The notes under the pieces: generated by a model | What the model was told of the DNA's origin: nothing | Seen by the model: only the letters and a program-made list of their open reading frames with translations | Database searches by the model: none | DNA from: Lonicera japonica | Taxonomy: Eukaryota > Streptophyta > Magnoliopsida > Dipsacales > Caprifoliaceae | Direction of reading: 5' to 3' | NCBI GenBank assembly: GCA_021464415.1 | Contig: CM038463.1 | Span: 6,928,754 to 6,992,753 of the forward strand | Length of the DNA stretch: 64,000 nt | Translations under genes and position numbers: made by a program | In this document: piece by piece, positions 10,828-22,553 of the stretch | Numbering within the stretch: the first letter of the stretch is position 1 | Layout of the letters: each line of letters opens with the position of its first letter

Positions 10828-12354
10828 AAAGCTAGGGTTTTGTTTAGCGGTTCACTGTAATTCAACTAAAATCGTGATAAGTCTCTTCACGATAATTCCT
10901 TCCAAGTCTTTTCCGAGATAGAAGAATTTCTATGTGAGCGATTCCTAAACTAAAGCCAACTGATTTCGGAGCGATTCAGAGCCCCCTTCTCTATTCGCAA
11001 CATTAAAGGCCTCACCCCTCGCCGTGCCTTTATACTTGGTGACCTCTCTCTCTCCATATGCACATATATATATATATATATATATATATTTGGCTTCTAA
11101 CTCGTAATTTCTAATAATTTCTATTGTGATACTTGCCTTCTCTTGAATATTAAAATAGCCAGTGTCTACACCAATATAGAATTATGTAGATTTTTTTAGA
11201 CGGATTGCAGATCTCTGAAAACTTAATGCTGAATACACCATCTAGATTTTTTTATTTGAATGAACCTCTGAGTAAATGTTGTTTGTTTTAGTTTATTTGA
11301 TTGTAAAAATTTAATACATATTATTTGAAAAATTTAGCCTTATTGTTACAATATGCATTAATATCTATGAACAAAAAAGATAGGGATAAGTGGATAACAC
11401 TAAAGTAAAATTTTATTAAAGTTTTTAAGCAATATCAGGATTAAGCATTCAGCAAGGAGCTTGCCTCTTAATGTTGGATGTTGAGTTTTAATTGTATTCA
11501 GTATTACGAAGCTAGATAACTAACATAATTTTACCTCTTAAAGCTAAAAAGCCTCAATTTAGCAAAAGACACAAAAACAACGCTAATTCGACTTCCTATG
11601 TGGTGTTTGTATTCTTACCCCACACTTCTTAGCGCTGAATTTGATTAAAATCCAGCATTCAACGTTAAGAGGAAAGTATAATGCTGAATTCCTAATTTAA
11701 CTTTATTGAATTTTTCCCCAGTGGTACCCCAATTCTTTTCCTTTATAGCTATTGATTATACATCACAATGATAAAGGTAAAATTATAATGTTCCATCTAT
11801 TCAGCATTCAAAGACAAATAAAATTAATTGTACTTTTTAGACCTTTCGTTTAAGGTTAAACACTAAGAATTCAACATCTAGTGTTCAACAATCAGAGGCT
11901 AAAAAAGCAAATTGGCCTTGTTTCACTACACTAGCAGCTAGTTAAAGGTGATGTGAATACAGTTTTAATTGTTATAAAAATGATTTTTTTGGATAATGTT
12001 TAAACCTAGATTTATTCTTATTAAATTGCATGCAACTACACTGTCGTGCCATTGTAATCTACCCAATGTGGCTATAAATTATAATATGTACTTCAGAACT
12101 TGTCACAGCAGGGACTAACTTAAGTCAAAAAGAGAATATATATTTTTCTTTAAAAAGTTAAAGCATGAAAAAAATAAAGAAGCAGAATATATAAAATGAA
12201 TTAAGTTGGGGTGAGAATTTAAGAGCCAATGGGAAATTCTTGCAGTTCATAGCCGTGATGAATTTCTAAATAATATATCACGGTAAATAAATGTAAGATG
12301 CATATTTTCTAGTGATGATACAATAAAGATAAATCCGTTACCTATAACGAATAT
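10828..12354. other. Intergenic DNA, no gene recognised
   Basis: It starts with host sequence interrupted by the Copia insertion (AAAGCTAGGGTTTTG) and has an (AT)n run at 11063-11089. From about 11440 to 11900 it has repeated GCTGAAT/ATTCAGC words that resemble degraded hAT-like MITE ends. I could not define element borders. Confidence 0.45.
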
Positions 12355-12359
12355 GCTTC

Positions 12360-12762
12360 TGTTGGTCAGAAAACAACCTTAGAGGGGGATGAATAGGGTT
12401 TTAAAAACTTAATGCGGAATTAAAACGTTTTTAAAATGTTTAAGCAAAGAAACTTAGCTAAGCAACAATATCAAGGAAATAATCAATTTCAAGTAATCAA
12501 TTCCAAGACAAGCAAATAAGCAATCTCAAAATACAAGCAATAATATAGCAATAAAAGGAGAGCTTGAGTTTAGAAAGATTAAACCAATTTGAAGCTCAAG
12601 ACTTTTTGTCCTCACGGTTCAGTTTCCTAAACCATATGTCCGCGCTCAGTTAGTTCCCCGAGAATTTCCACTATTCAATCTTCTTCAGGTGAAGATCAAA
12701 CCTCAATACAAATGTTGCTATGCACACAACACTCACAATGTAGATATACCCACTACGCTTCT
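12360..12762 (-). repeat. Truncated 3' LTR of the SIRE-like Copia element
   Basis: The plus strand starts TGTTGGTCAGAAAACAACCTT and matches 30605 to about 31006 (GAATAGGGTTTTAAAAACTT; CACTCACAATGTAG; ACCCACTAC). The match stops at about 12762, where the sequence changes abruptly to gag coding DNA. The outer part of this LTR and all of pol were therefore lost in one or more deletions. Confidence 0.85.
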
Positions 12763-13715
12763 AGTGCAAGTAAGTTTGAAGTCTCTTTTTCTTTTCTTTT
12801 TTTCAAATAGTTGATTTCCTTTTTAAAATCAATATTATCTTTTTCTAAAGTTTCACATTTGGCATAAGTAATGAAATTTTCTTTCTTGAAACTTGTATAT
12901 CTTTTTGAAAGAATTTCAAAATTAATATGTAATTCTTTAAACATGGTATACAGTTCATCATATTCATTATGCACACTTTCATTATCACCAAAATTATCAC
13001 TAAATGAGCTATAGTTAGAGTTTACCTCATCTTCATTTGCCATAAGACAAAGGTTGGCTGTTTTTTCATTGCTAGAATCGGCATCCGATTCTCCTTCTTC
13101 AGAATCGGTCCATGTTCCTTTTAGTGCATGCTTAACTTGTTTGGATACTTTATCTTGTTTGTCCCTTTTTTCCTTCTTTTTAAGTGGATAATTTGGCTTA
13201 ATATGACCAGGTTCATGGCAATGATAGCACTTTTTAATTTCATCATTTTCTCCTCTCTGTTGATTTGATCGATCATTGCTTCTTCTAGAGGATAATGAAT
13301 ATTTGTTATCCTTTCCTTGAGAATTTTTCTTCTTAGCTAGAAATTTTATAAATTTTCTAGATAGAAGCGCAATGTCTTCATCACCATTCATTGATACATC
13401 ATTATCTTCATGTTGGATAGTTTTGAGAGCTAAAGTTTTCTTTGATTTTGTATCCGCTTCTTCTTCTCTTTAAAGTTCATTCTCATGAGTTTTTAGAGAT
13501 CCCAAAAGCTCGTCCATGCTGAGTGTTTTGAGATTCTTTACTTCTTGAACCGCCGTCACTTTTGGTCTCTACTTCTTTGGAAGAATCCTAAGAATTTTTC
13601 TTATCTTATCTTCATTAGAATAAACCTTTCCAAGAAGATCCAAATCATTAGTAATATTAGAAAATCTACTATACATGGAAGCAAGAGATTCATTAGGCTC
13701 AATTTTAAATAGTCC
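12763..13715 (-). pseudogene. SIRE-like Copia gag, middle and C-terminal part
   Basis: Reading leftward from 13715, the frame contains KIEPNES and the segment up to SMDELLGSL typical of SIRE/Copia gag, then a zinc knuckle CYHCHEPGHIKPNYP near 13190-13245. The last knuckle position is Tyr instead of Cys. An acidic then coiled-coil-like region follows. In-frame stops are at 13569-13571 and 13470-13472; the open part is 12753-13391. The 3' end of the frame runs into the truncated LTR at the deletion junction. The N-terminal half lies 16.4 kb away at 30133-30452. Confidence 0.88.
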
Positions 13716-16424
13716 AGATTAAGTCAAAATATTGCATTTTTATATGTATTTATGTGGCTTAATATGCATGAATTTGATTTTAATTATCCTAAATTGTTAA
13801 GAATTGAGCTTTAATCATGAAATAGTATAGTATGTTTGTTTATAATGCATTATAACCCTTTTACATGTTAAAAATGAACAAGAACGAATCTAGAAGCAAA
13901 TTCCCCCAAAGTTAGTCATTGCCGGTCAAATTTGGAGCTGAATTGAGTTCAAGAGGTGAACCGAAAGAAAATTGCAAGCTTAAGCATGAAGGAAGTTGAT
14001 GGAAGAGACTAAGAGAAGCCAATAGAGCAGTCCCAAGAAAAGAAGAGTCATTTGAATCAAACCGAGAAATTTTTGAATGAAGAAGAGATTCACCGCGTGC
14101 AATGCTGATGTTCTAGCCAATTCTGGTATTTATTCGTGAAGAATTTGAAGAAAACTCCAGAAATATAAGTTGTAGATCTTTGAGTTATCTACGTGTAGGC
14201 GAAAAGCTTGCATCAATCGGAGTTCGGAGTACAAAGTTATGGCAGAAATACGATCAGTGCACCAGTGAATTGAGTTTGAGCGCGAAAGAATACATAAATT
14301 TATGATGTAGATATTTATCGAATGGGGTCCTTAGCTTAGATGGCAAGTGACCAGCTCTCTACTCATATTTAGTCCAGTGTTCGAATCCTGCGGGCAACAA
14401 GTTTTAATTATTATTTTTAAGCTGACTCGAGAAGTTAAGCTGGAAGACTTAGTCTCTCGAGCCAACGACTTGATAGACGACAAAGTTAAAAATAGCTTTT
14501 GGATAATTATCTTTATTATTATTTATTTTATTAATTAGTTTAATTTTTGAATTTTTAAATTTTGAAAAAAAAATGTCGATAATATTGTAGGTTTTAGGTT
14601 AATTTTTGGGAGAACAGTCGTCATAATATTTTCTGAGTAGGGGAGTTGCCATTCTTGTTGTTTGAGAGTGGAAGAGTCGCCATTCTTGTTCTTTGAGAGA
14701 GAGAGAAGAGTCGGCATTCTTTAATAATTTCAAATTTTTTTCCTATCAGAGAGAGCTATTTTCTTTAGTTTTTGGCTTGTATTGAAGAAGAAACAACGTA
14801 TAATTCTATTTCAATTTGAGTTTGAGCGAGTCCCATTACAGTTCTTCAATAACTGCGTAACTGTAAGTGTTTTCTTTTCTTTCAATTTTATTTTTAATTT
14901 ATTTCAATTAATGCTCATTAATGCTTAGATTGTTAGTTAATTATGTGTTTGAATGTGATTGATGATTGAAATCCATGCATAATTTATAATTTTCATTAGA
15001 TTTTTTTTATAGAATCCCACGTAGAACCCTAAAAATATGTGTTTTCTTATTTTAATCATAACTTGCTCGTTTCTTAGCCGATTTTGATAATCCACCTATC
15101 AAAACGACCGCAATCAAATTTTCTACAAAACCTTACTATTTTGGGGATCTAAATTTCGAGATTTCCTGAGGACAGTAGGCGATTTTCGTGACTGCCAGTG
15201 TGCTATTTTTTTGAAATTTGTTTAAACTATTTATTTATTTATTTATTAATCGTTCCTTAGTTTCAATTACTGTGAAATTTTGCATGCTTATTCAATTAAA
15301 TTTTAGAAATATGTTTGGTCAATTTGTGATTGAATTTATCATGTTTTGCTTAATTTTTATCAACATGCTAGCGTAATTTAGTAGTTCGGGGTCCGTAGCG
15401 AAAGCATGACGGACTAGTGTGAGTATATAATTCAATTGTGATTGTGGCTTGAATTTCTCTTTGGTTATAGGTTAATTAATAGATCTGAAAAATATATTAA
15501 CCTTTCATACGTTAAAAACATGAATTTTTAAGATTATTTCTTGATTATTTGACAAAAGAACCGAAAAACCTCAAATTACGAATTTTTGTACTAAAACTCT
15601 AATGAGGCTGAATAGAGGACGGTCATTATCCCTTATTGAGCTGAGTTAGTTATCCAAGTAATTTGGGAGCTTTGAGCGCTGTGTTGGTGTCATTCCGGAA
15701 TCGATATCGAAATAGTGCCAATTTTAGCTTTTAATGATTTTTTAAGAACGGTTTTGACGTATGTCATGCATACGCATAATCAAACCTTAGAAATGAGTTA
15801 AGATTTTGATATTTACTAAAATTGATTAAATCCAATTTGTTTTTGTCACGGATTAGCATTACTAAGTGAAAATCAATTTTTATAAAAAAGAAATTATAAG
15901 TTCCCTTATTGAAAACTAAATTTACATGCAGCTTATATGAGTCTTGTCATGCACTTCTCATAATATGCTCGTGAACTTTAGTATTTAATAATTGGTAAGC
16001 TAAAGACAATCATTGTTAATAGGAACTCAGGTCCACAGTCATCTCTTGAATCGGTTGGTCATACTATCTGTAATGTCGTAGTTATGGATACTCCTAATGC
16101 TCTTTCCCCATTTTATTAGATACTTGTGTTTAGTTGCTGCTTATTTTATCCTTGCTTTATTTATTTATTTTATTTTATTTTTATTTAATTATTTTCTTTT
16201 AAGTTTAAAATTTAATTTCTTATTCTATTCTTTCCCATTCTAAAAAATTTATTATCTTTTCTTTATTTTATTTTTCTTTTCTTCTTTCTCCCTGTTGAAA
16301 GTTTAGCTAGAATAATAAGATTACCATTCTTCCTTATGGTTTGACCTTGGACTTCCAAGTATATATATTATAACTTGACCTCCTGCACTTGGGTGTATTA
16401 ATTATGCATTTTTTAGTGTAGTCA
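13716..16424 (+). repeat. 5' LTR of the Athila-type element (2.7 kb)
   Basis: It matches 27431-30132 almost throughout, with scattered substitutions and small indels. The first bases are AGATTAAG where the other LTR has TGTGATTAAG, so the 5' terminal TG has decayed. It ends GTGTAGTCA, followed by an 11-base spacer and the primer site. It contains the tRNA-like module at 14332-14388. Confidence 0.93.
14324..14398 (+). other. tRNA-like A-box/B-box module inside the 5' LTR
   Basis: GGGGTCCT is followed by TAGCTTAGATGG (14332-14343), which fits the RNA polymerase III A-box consensus with one mismatch. GTTCGAATCC (14379-14388) is a perfect B box, about 35 bases downstream. The T-arm does not pair well and there is no clean cloverleaf, so this is a tRNA-derived fragment rather than a tRNA gene. 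The same module is in the other LTR. Confidence 0.65.
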
Positions 16425-16435
16425 AGCAAAGATTT

Positions 16436-16453
16436 TGGCGCCGTTGCCGGGGA
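16436..16453 (+). other. Primer-binding site, tRNA-Asp
   Basis: TGGCGCCGTTGCCGGGGA is complementary to the 3' end of plant tRNA-Asp over 18 bases with no visible mismatch. It is diagnostic for Athila/Tat Gypsy elements. Confidence 0.95.
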
Positions 16454-16533
16454 AGGTTGTCAGTATCTTATTCTAGTTTTCTTTATTTTTTCTTTTTCTT
16501 CCTAGGATTCTATATTAGGTCTCGGCCTAGTAT

Positions 16534-18345
16534 ATGAAACCTTGGCTTCGTGATCCAAATAACCGTATCTCATGTAATCCTCTGTACGAGTACCGTGTCA
16601 TCCCTGACAAGTACAAGTCAGACGACGAATCTTTTGAAGCATCCGAGTCTTCCAGTTCCACCAATTCACTTCCATTTTCTTTTTCTTCTAATTCTTCGAA
16701 CGGTACTATCCCGTGGGCAGATGAACACCCGATGGCCGATCAAGACGCTAAAGCACATGCAGCATGAGCAGCTAATAATAGAGTCAACCAAGCAGTTCAA
16801 AATCCCAATCTTACTTTGCGTGAACTCCTACTTCCTGGCAGAAGTGCTACTCCTTCTTGCATTAATTTTTCAAATGATGGAAATAATTTCCATTTCCGCA
16901 ATGGCATGATTCAACTTCTACCTACTTATCATGGGTTTGAAAGTGAACAAGCCTACCTTCATATTCGAGAATTTGAGGATGTCTGTGCCACTTTCAGTGA
17001 CCAGAACTGTTCTGAAGACACAATTAAGTTAAAGTTATTTTCTTTTTCCCTGAAGGACAAAGCTAAGACTTGGTTTATCTCTCTTTGTCCTAGATCCATC
17101 AACTCATGGCAAGAACTCCAAGAATAATTTCTCAAGAAATTCTTTCATTTACATCTTATTTCCAACTCGAAGAAGGCAATTCAAAACTTCTCCCAGAAGG
17201 ATGATGAAACCTACTTCCAGTGTTGGGAGCACTTCAAAGAACTTCTTAATTCTTGTCTATATCACGGTTATGAGAAGTAGAGAATCATCAGTTTCTTTTA
17301 TGATGGTCTAGTTCCTTCCACTCGTTAGTTTGTTGAATCAATGTGCAATGGGCAATTCTTAGGAAAAAGTCCCACTGATGCATAGGCATACCTTGAATGG
17401 CTTTCTGAAATATCTCAAGAATGGGAGCCAAGTGCTAAAGCTAGCGCAGCTAGAACTAAGGTCACGCCAGCTGGTGTGTATCATTTGAAAGGTACTGATG
17501 ATATCAATGTGAAGTTAGCTACTATATGTCGGAAGCTTGAATCTTTGGAATCAAAGAGAGGAGAACCAGTTCCTAAGCAATTCGTGGAGCAAGCTTGCAG
17601 CATTTGCGACACACTTGGTCATCTCACTAGTGACTATCCGACCATCCCAACTCTTAGAGAAGTGTTGAAAACTGATGTCAATGCTGTCATGGCAATTGGC
17701 AAATCCAATTCTTATGGGGATCGATATAACCCATCTTGGAGGAACCATCCCAACCTCAGTTGGTCTGGTAACAACTATAAAAAGAACCCTATGAAACCTT
17801 CTCAACCATTTCAGCAGCCCCAGTCTAATTTCCAACCACCGCCACCACTTCAACCGTTCTATCAGCAATCTCAACCTCCAGTTAATTTTCAATCTCAACC
17901 TCAGCAGTATCAACATCCTCAAGGTTCGAGTCCTAATTCTTATATTCCATCGCATAGGAAAATCCCTGAGGAAAATATGTAAGGTATGTTTCAGCAGATG
18001 CTGCAGACAATGAACCAGATAAAAGTTTCTATGGAGAAGATTGCTAGTCAGAATGATGCGAAAGAGAAAGCAATTTTTCCAACCCAACCTCGGCCCAATC
18101 CCAAAGCCATCGATAATTCTTCTTCTTCAGGCACTAAGCAATATCATGAGCAGGTCAAAGCTATCACTACTTTGAGAAGTGATAGAGTTATTGACAATCA
18201 AATAGAGCCACCTCCACCTAAATATGTTCAAATAAGAGGGATGGAGGTAGAAGATGAAGAAGTTAAAACTGAGCAGTACACTTCTACTGAAGCTTTGAAA
18301 GAAGCTGAGATAACTAAGGAAGCTAAGCAAAAGCCGAGAATGTGA
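16534..18345 (+). pseudogene. Athila-type gag, broken by stops
   Basis: The ATG at 16534 (MKPWLRDPNNR) opens a gag with a Ser-rich N-terminus, a Retrotrans_gag capsid domain (about 16960-17290; HIREFEDVCATF, SLKDKAKTWF), a zinc knuckle at about 17596-17637 (CSICDTLGHLTSDYP, final Cys replaced by Tyr) and a Pro/Gln-rich linker (17790-17960). In-frame stops are at 16765 (TGA), 17125 (TAA), 17278, 17326 and 17383 (TAG), 17980 (TAA) and 18343. Most fit C-to-T or G-to-A changes of Gln, Arg or Trp codons. A frameshift near 18320-18345 separates this frame from pol. It would have formed the virus-like particle. Confidence 0.92.
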
Positions 18346-21300
18346 ATGATGTCCCAGAAAAGAATAAAACTTTTATACATCACATTCCCGTCCCTTTTCC
18401 TCAAAGGTTGCAGAAGCCGGTTAAGGATAACCATAATTCTGAGATTCTTGATCGTTTTAAGCAAGTGAAGATCAACATTCCTCTTTTGGATGCGATCAAG
18501 CAAATTCCTTCTTATGCTAAGTTTCTTAAAGACTTGTGCACCATAAAGAGAAGAGTCTCTGTTCAGAAGAAAGCATTTTTAGCTAATCAGGTGAGTTCAA
18601 TCATTCAACATAATTTGCCAGCTAAGCACAAGGATCCTGGTTGTCCTACCATTTCTTGTTACATTGGTGATCAAAATATTGAACATGCTCTCCTAGATCT
18701 TGGTTCTAGTATGAACTTACTCCCATATTCTGTTTATCATCAGTTAGGTTTGGGTGAGTTGAAACCCATGAGAATTACCTTGTAACTAGATGATCGTTCC
18801 GTGAAAGTCCCACGAGGAGTAGTTGAAGATATTTTGGTTAAGGTTGATAACTTTGTCTATCCAATTGACTTTGTTGTTCTAGATACTCAATCTATGGCTA
18901 ATATTGGTAGCCAGATTCCCATCATTCTAGGAAGACCTTTCGTTGCTACTATTAATGCTATTATCAGTGTTAAGAATGGTATTATAAAGCTTTCGTTCAG
19001 AAACATGACTCTCGATGTCAATATCTTTTCAATTCCTAGACAGCCAGATTTTGAAGAATAAGATATTCGAGAAGTGAGTTACTTGGATACTGTTGTTGAG
19101 GAATACTTTGGTTTGTTGCAATATGAGGACCCAATTGAGTCAACCTTGACTCATTCTTTTTCTGATTTCAAAGCTTATTCTCCTATCGAGAAGGAGATAA
19201 GTAAATCAGTTTCCGATCTCAATTCCAGCGAAGAAGCTTAAAAATTCGAGACAGAGCAGGTTATGTGGACTGAACGTTTTCAAGAACTCCTCCCGAGTAA
19301 TTCTTTAGTTATACCCTCTGCGTTCGAAGCTCCAAAATTGGAACTTAAGCCCCTACCCCAGGAGCTAAAGTATGCCTTTTTAGGAGAATCCGAGACTTAT
19401 CCTGTCATAGTCTCAAGCAAGTTGAATTCCACTCAAGAGTCTGAACTCTTGAAAGTTCTTAAATTACATAAAGATGCATTAGGATGGACTATAGCTGATC
19501 TAAAAGGTATTTGTCCTGATATCTGTATTCATAAGATATACCTTGAAGAAGATGCTAAACCTTCTCGACAGATGCAAAGGAGGTTAAATCCCAACATGAA
19601 AGAAGTAGTTCGCAAAGAAGTTCTTAAACTTTTAGATGTTGGAATTATTTATCCTATCTCTGATAGCAAATGGGTAAGTCCTACTCAAGTTGTGCCTAAG
19701 AAATCTGGCATAACTATTGTTCCTAATACTGAATGAGAGTTAATTCCTACACGTGTTACCACTGGATGGCGCATGTGTATTAATTATTGCAAGCTTAACT
19801 CTGTAACCAGGAAAGATCAATTTCCACTTCCATTTCTTGATCAAACTTTGGAGAGAGTGGCTGGTCATTCTTTCTACTGCTTTCTAGATGGTTACAGTGG
19901 TTACAATTAGATCGAGATCGCTCACGAAGATCAAGAGAAACCATTTTCACTTGTCCTTTTGGTACTTTTGCTTACAAAAGAATGCCCTTTGGCTTGTGTA
20001 ATGCACCAGCAACCTTTCAAAAGTGCATGATGAGTATCTTTAGTGACATGGTGAAAAATTTTCTCGAAGTTTTCATGGATGATTTCTCCCTTTCTGGTGA
20101 TTCTTTTGAAGATTGTCTTCAGAATCTAAAGAAAGTCTTGATCCGTTGCAAAGACAATAATCTTATTCTGAATTGGGAAAAGTGCCATTTCATGGTTACC
20201 CAAGGAATTGTTTTAGGTCATATTGTCTCAGCTGAAAGAATTCAAGTAGACAAGGCTAAAATCGACCTCATTGCTAATTTGCCAGTTCCCAAGACTATCA
20301 AAGAGGTTCGATCATTCCTAGGCCATGCTGGTTTTTATATGAGGTTTATCAAAGGTTTCAGTGCTATATCTCGACCCCTATATAACTTGCTTGCCAAGGA
20401 TGCACCATTTGAATGGACTTTAACGTGTCAAGAAGCTTTCGACAAGCTCAAGGAAATGCTCACAACTGCACCCATTGTGCAACCACCTGATTGGAGCCTA
20501 CCATTTGAGCTTATGTGTGATGCTAGTGATTATGCCATTGGAGCTGTCCTAGGACAGAGAAAGGACAAGAAGCCCCATGTCATTTACTATGCTAGTCGGA
20601 CTTTAAATGATACTCACTTGAACTACTTTACGACTGAGAAAAAGTTGCTAGCAATTGTATTTGTTTTAGATAAATTCCGTTCCTATTTGGTTGGATCACC
20701 AATTGTCTGCTTTACTGATCATTCAGCAATTAAGTATCTTCTTATAAAAGAAGATGCGAAAGCAAGACTGATTAGGTGGATCCTACTACTCCAAAAATTT
20801 GACTTGATTATCAAAGATAAGAAAAGAGTAGAAAATGTGGTAGCTGATCACCTATCTAGGTTCACTAGTGAAGTTATAGACACAGACAATTTACCTATTA
20901 AGGAAAGTTTTCCAGATGAACAGTTGATGGCTATTCGTAGTTTGCCATGGTATGCGGATATCGTAAATTATCTTGCCACAAGAAAGGTTCCTGATTGGCC
21001 TCGTCAAGAGCGAAATCGATTATTTACCTTAGTAAAGAATTTCTATTTTTATGATCCGTACTTGTATAAGTACTGTCCTGATCAAATATTTCGAAGATGT
21101 GTCCTAGTAAATGAAGCTAAATCCATCATGTATGCTTGTCATAAAGCAGCATGCGGGGGCCACTTTTCTTTTCAAAAGACAGCTGATAAAATTCTGCAAT
21201 GTGGTTTCTACTAGACTACTCTTTTTAAAGATGTGAAGAACCACTGTAGAATGTGCACTCGTTGTCAGATGTTAGGTGCTAATTCAAGAAGGAACATGAT

Positions 21301-22243
21301 GCCTCTACCTAATATCATATTAGTTGAAATTTTTGACTGTTGGAGTATAGATTTTATGGGGCCATTTTCACCATCTTTTGGGCATCTATACATTATACTA
21401 GTTGTCGAATATGTGTCTAAATGGATTGAAGCCATTCCCACTAGAAATAATGATCACTTCACGGTCATTACATTCTTTAAACAGAATATTCTTTTTAGGT
21501 TTGGCACGCTAAAGGTGATTATAAGTGATCAAGTGACTCACTTCTGTAACAAACTGTTCGAGAAATTGATGCAGCGTTATGGAGTGAACCACCGTGTTGC
21601 TTTGGCATATCACCCACAGACAAATGGGGAAGCTGAATTAGCCAACAGAGAGATCAAGATAATTCTCGAGAAAACAGTCAATGTTAATTGGAGAGATTGG
21701 TCTATTCGTTTGACAGATGCTTTATGGGCATATAGGACCGCCTACAAAACGAATTTGAATATGTCCCCTTACAGGTTGGTTTATGGTAAAGCATGTCATC
21801 TCCCCCTAGAGATTGAAAATAAAGCATTTTGGGCTATCAAAACTATGAATTTTGATATTCGAGAAAGTGGTAAAGAGAGGAGTTTGCAGTTGAATGAACT
21901 TGAGGAGTTACGCTATAACGCGTATGACAATTCAAAGATTTTTAAGGAAAGGACTAAGCGTTTTCATGATCAAAAAGTACTAAGGAAAATTTTTGAGCCG
22001 GGACAGAAAGTGCTTCTATACGATTCAAGACTCCATTTATTTCCTGGAAAACTTCAATCAAGATGGACTGGTCCCTATAAAGTTCATAATGTCTTTCCTT
22101 ATGGAGCAGTGGAATTGGAGAATCCAAGGGATGGTAGCACATTCAAGGTCAATGGGCATAGATTGAAGCCATTTCTGGAAAAGCTTGATGATAGTGACAA
22201 GAGCATTAAGTTGGGGGAACCCAATTACAATGCTGAGGATTAG
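18346..22243 (+). pseudogene. Athila-type pol: protease, RT, RNase H, integrase
   Basis: Gypsy domain order is complete. The protease active site is at 18696-18710 (DLGSS). RT spans about 19540-20400, with PFGLCNAPATFQ after 19982 and the catalytic FMDD at 20072-20083. RNase H spans about 20490-20890 (CDASDYAIGAVL, TDHSAIKYL, ADHLSRF). Integrase has an HHCC finger near 21130-21270, a DDE core ([23 protein letters not shown]) and a C-terminal [14 protein letters not shown] tail. Stops interrupt at 18783, 19059, 19239, 19734, 19908 and 21212. A one-base deletion near 19938-19942 shifts the frame just before the RT palm. The stretches 19982-21214 and 21233-22243 are open, so decay is uneven. Not functional as a polyprotein. 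Confidence 0.95.
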
Positions 22244-22553
22244 TTGAGAAGGAGTTGACACACTGTATAGTTTATATATTATGTAAATGTTTATTATTAT
22301 TTTTTTATTTTTTTATTTTTAGCTTTCTTTTATTTATTTCTTTTAACTTTTAGTTGAAACTCGTACTAGCACTATTATATATCTGTTTTAAGTTTCAATG
22401 ACGAAGTTTGTTACTATAGTAATTGTTGTTGTTGTATAATCTTGTTTCACTATCATGCTTATCTGCCTATACTTATATATATATTGTTTCCTGTCTAGAT
22501 AAAGCACGCTCCCGAGCCATAGATATTATTGCACACTACCTGTCTTTAGCACT
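22244..22553 (+). other. Pol-to-acidic-ORF spacer
   Basis: T-rich noncoding DNA (TTTTTTATTTTTTTATTTTTAG near 22290-22322) separates pol from the extra ORF. A long leader like this could allow a spliced or separately initiated transcript, but no splice sites are defined by sequence alone. Confidence 0.4.

Noticed and set aside
14324..14398. A functional tRNA gene
   Set aside because: Boxes are present but the T stem does not pair and no anticodon arm or complementary acceptor stem can be drawn.
14347..14538. Conserved 63-100 codon frames in both Gypsy LTRs (also 28052-28354)
   Set aside because: They are repeated only because the LTRs are copies. The translation has no domain, and the frame overlaps the tRNA-like module.
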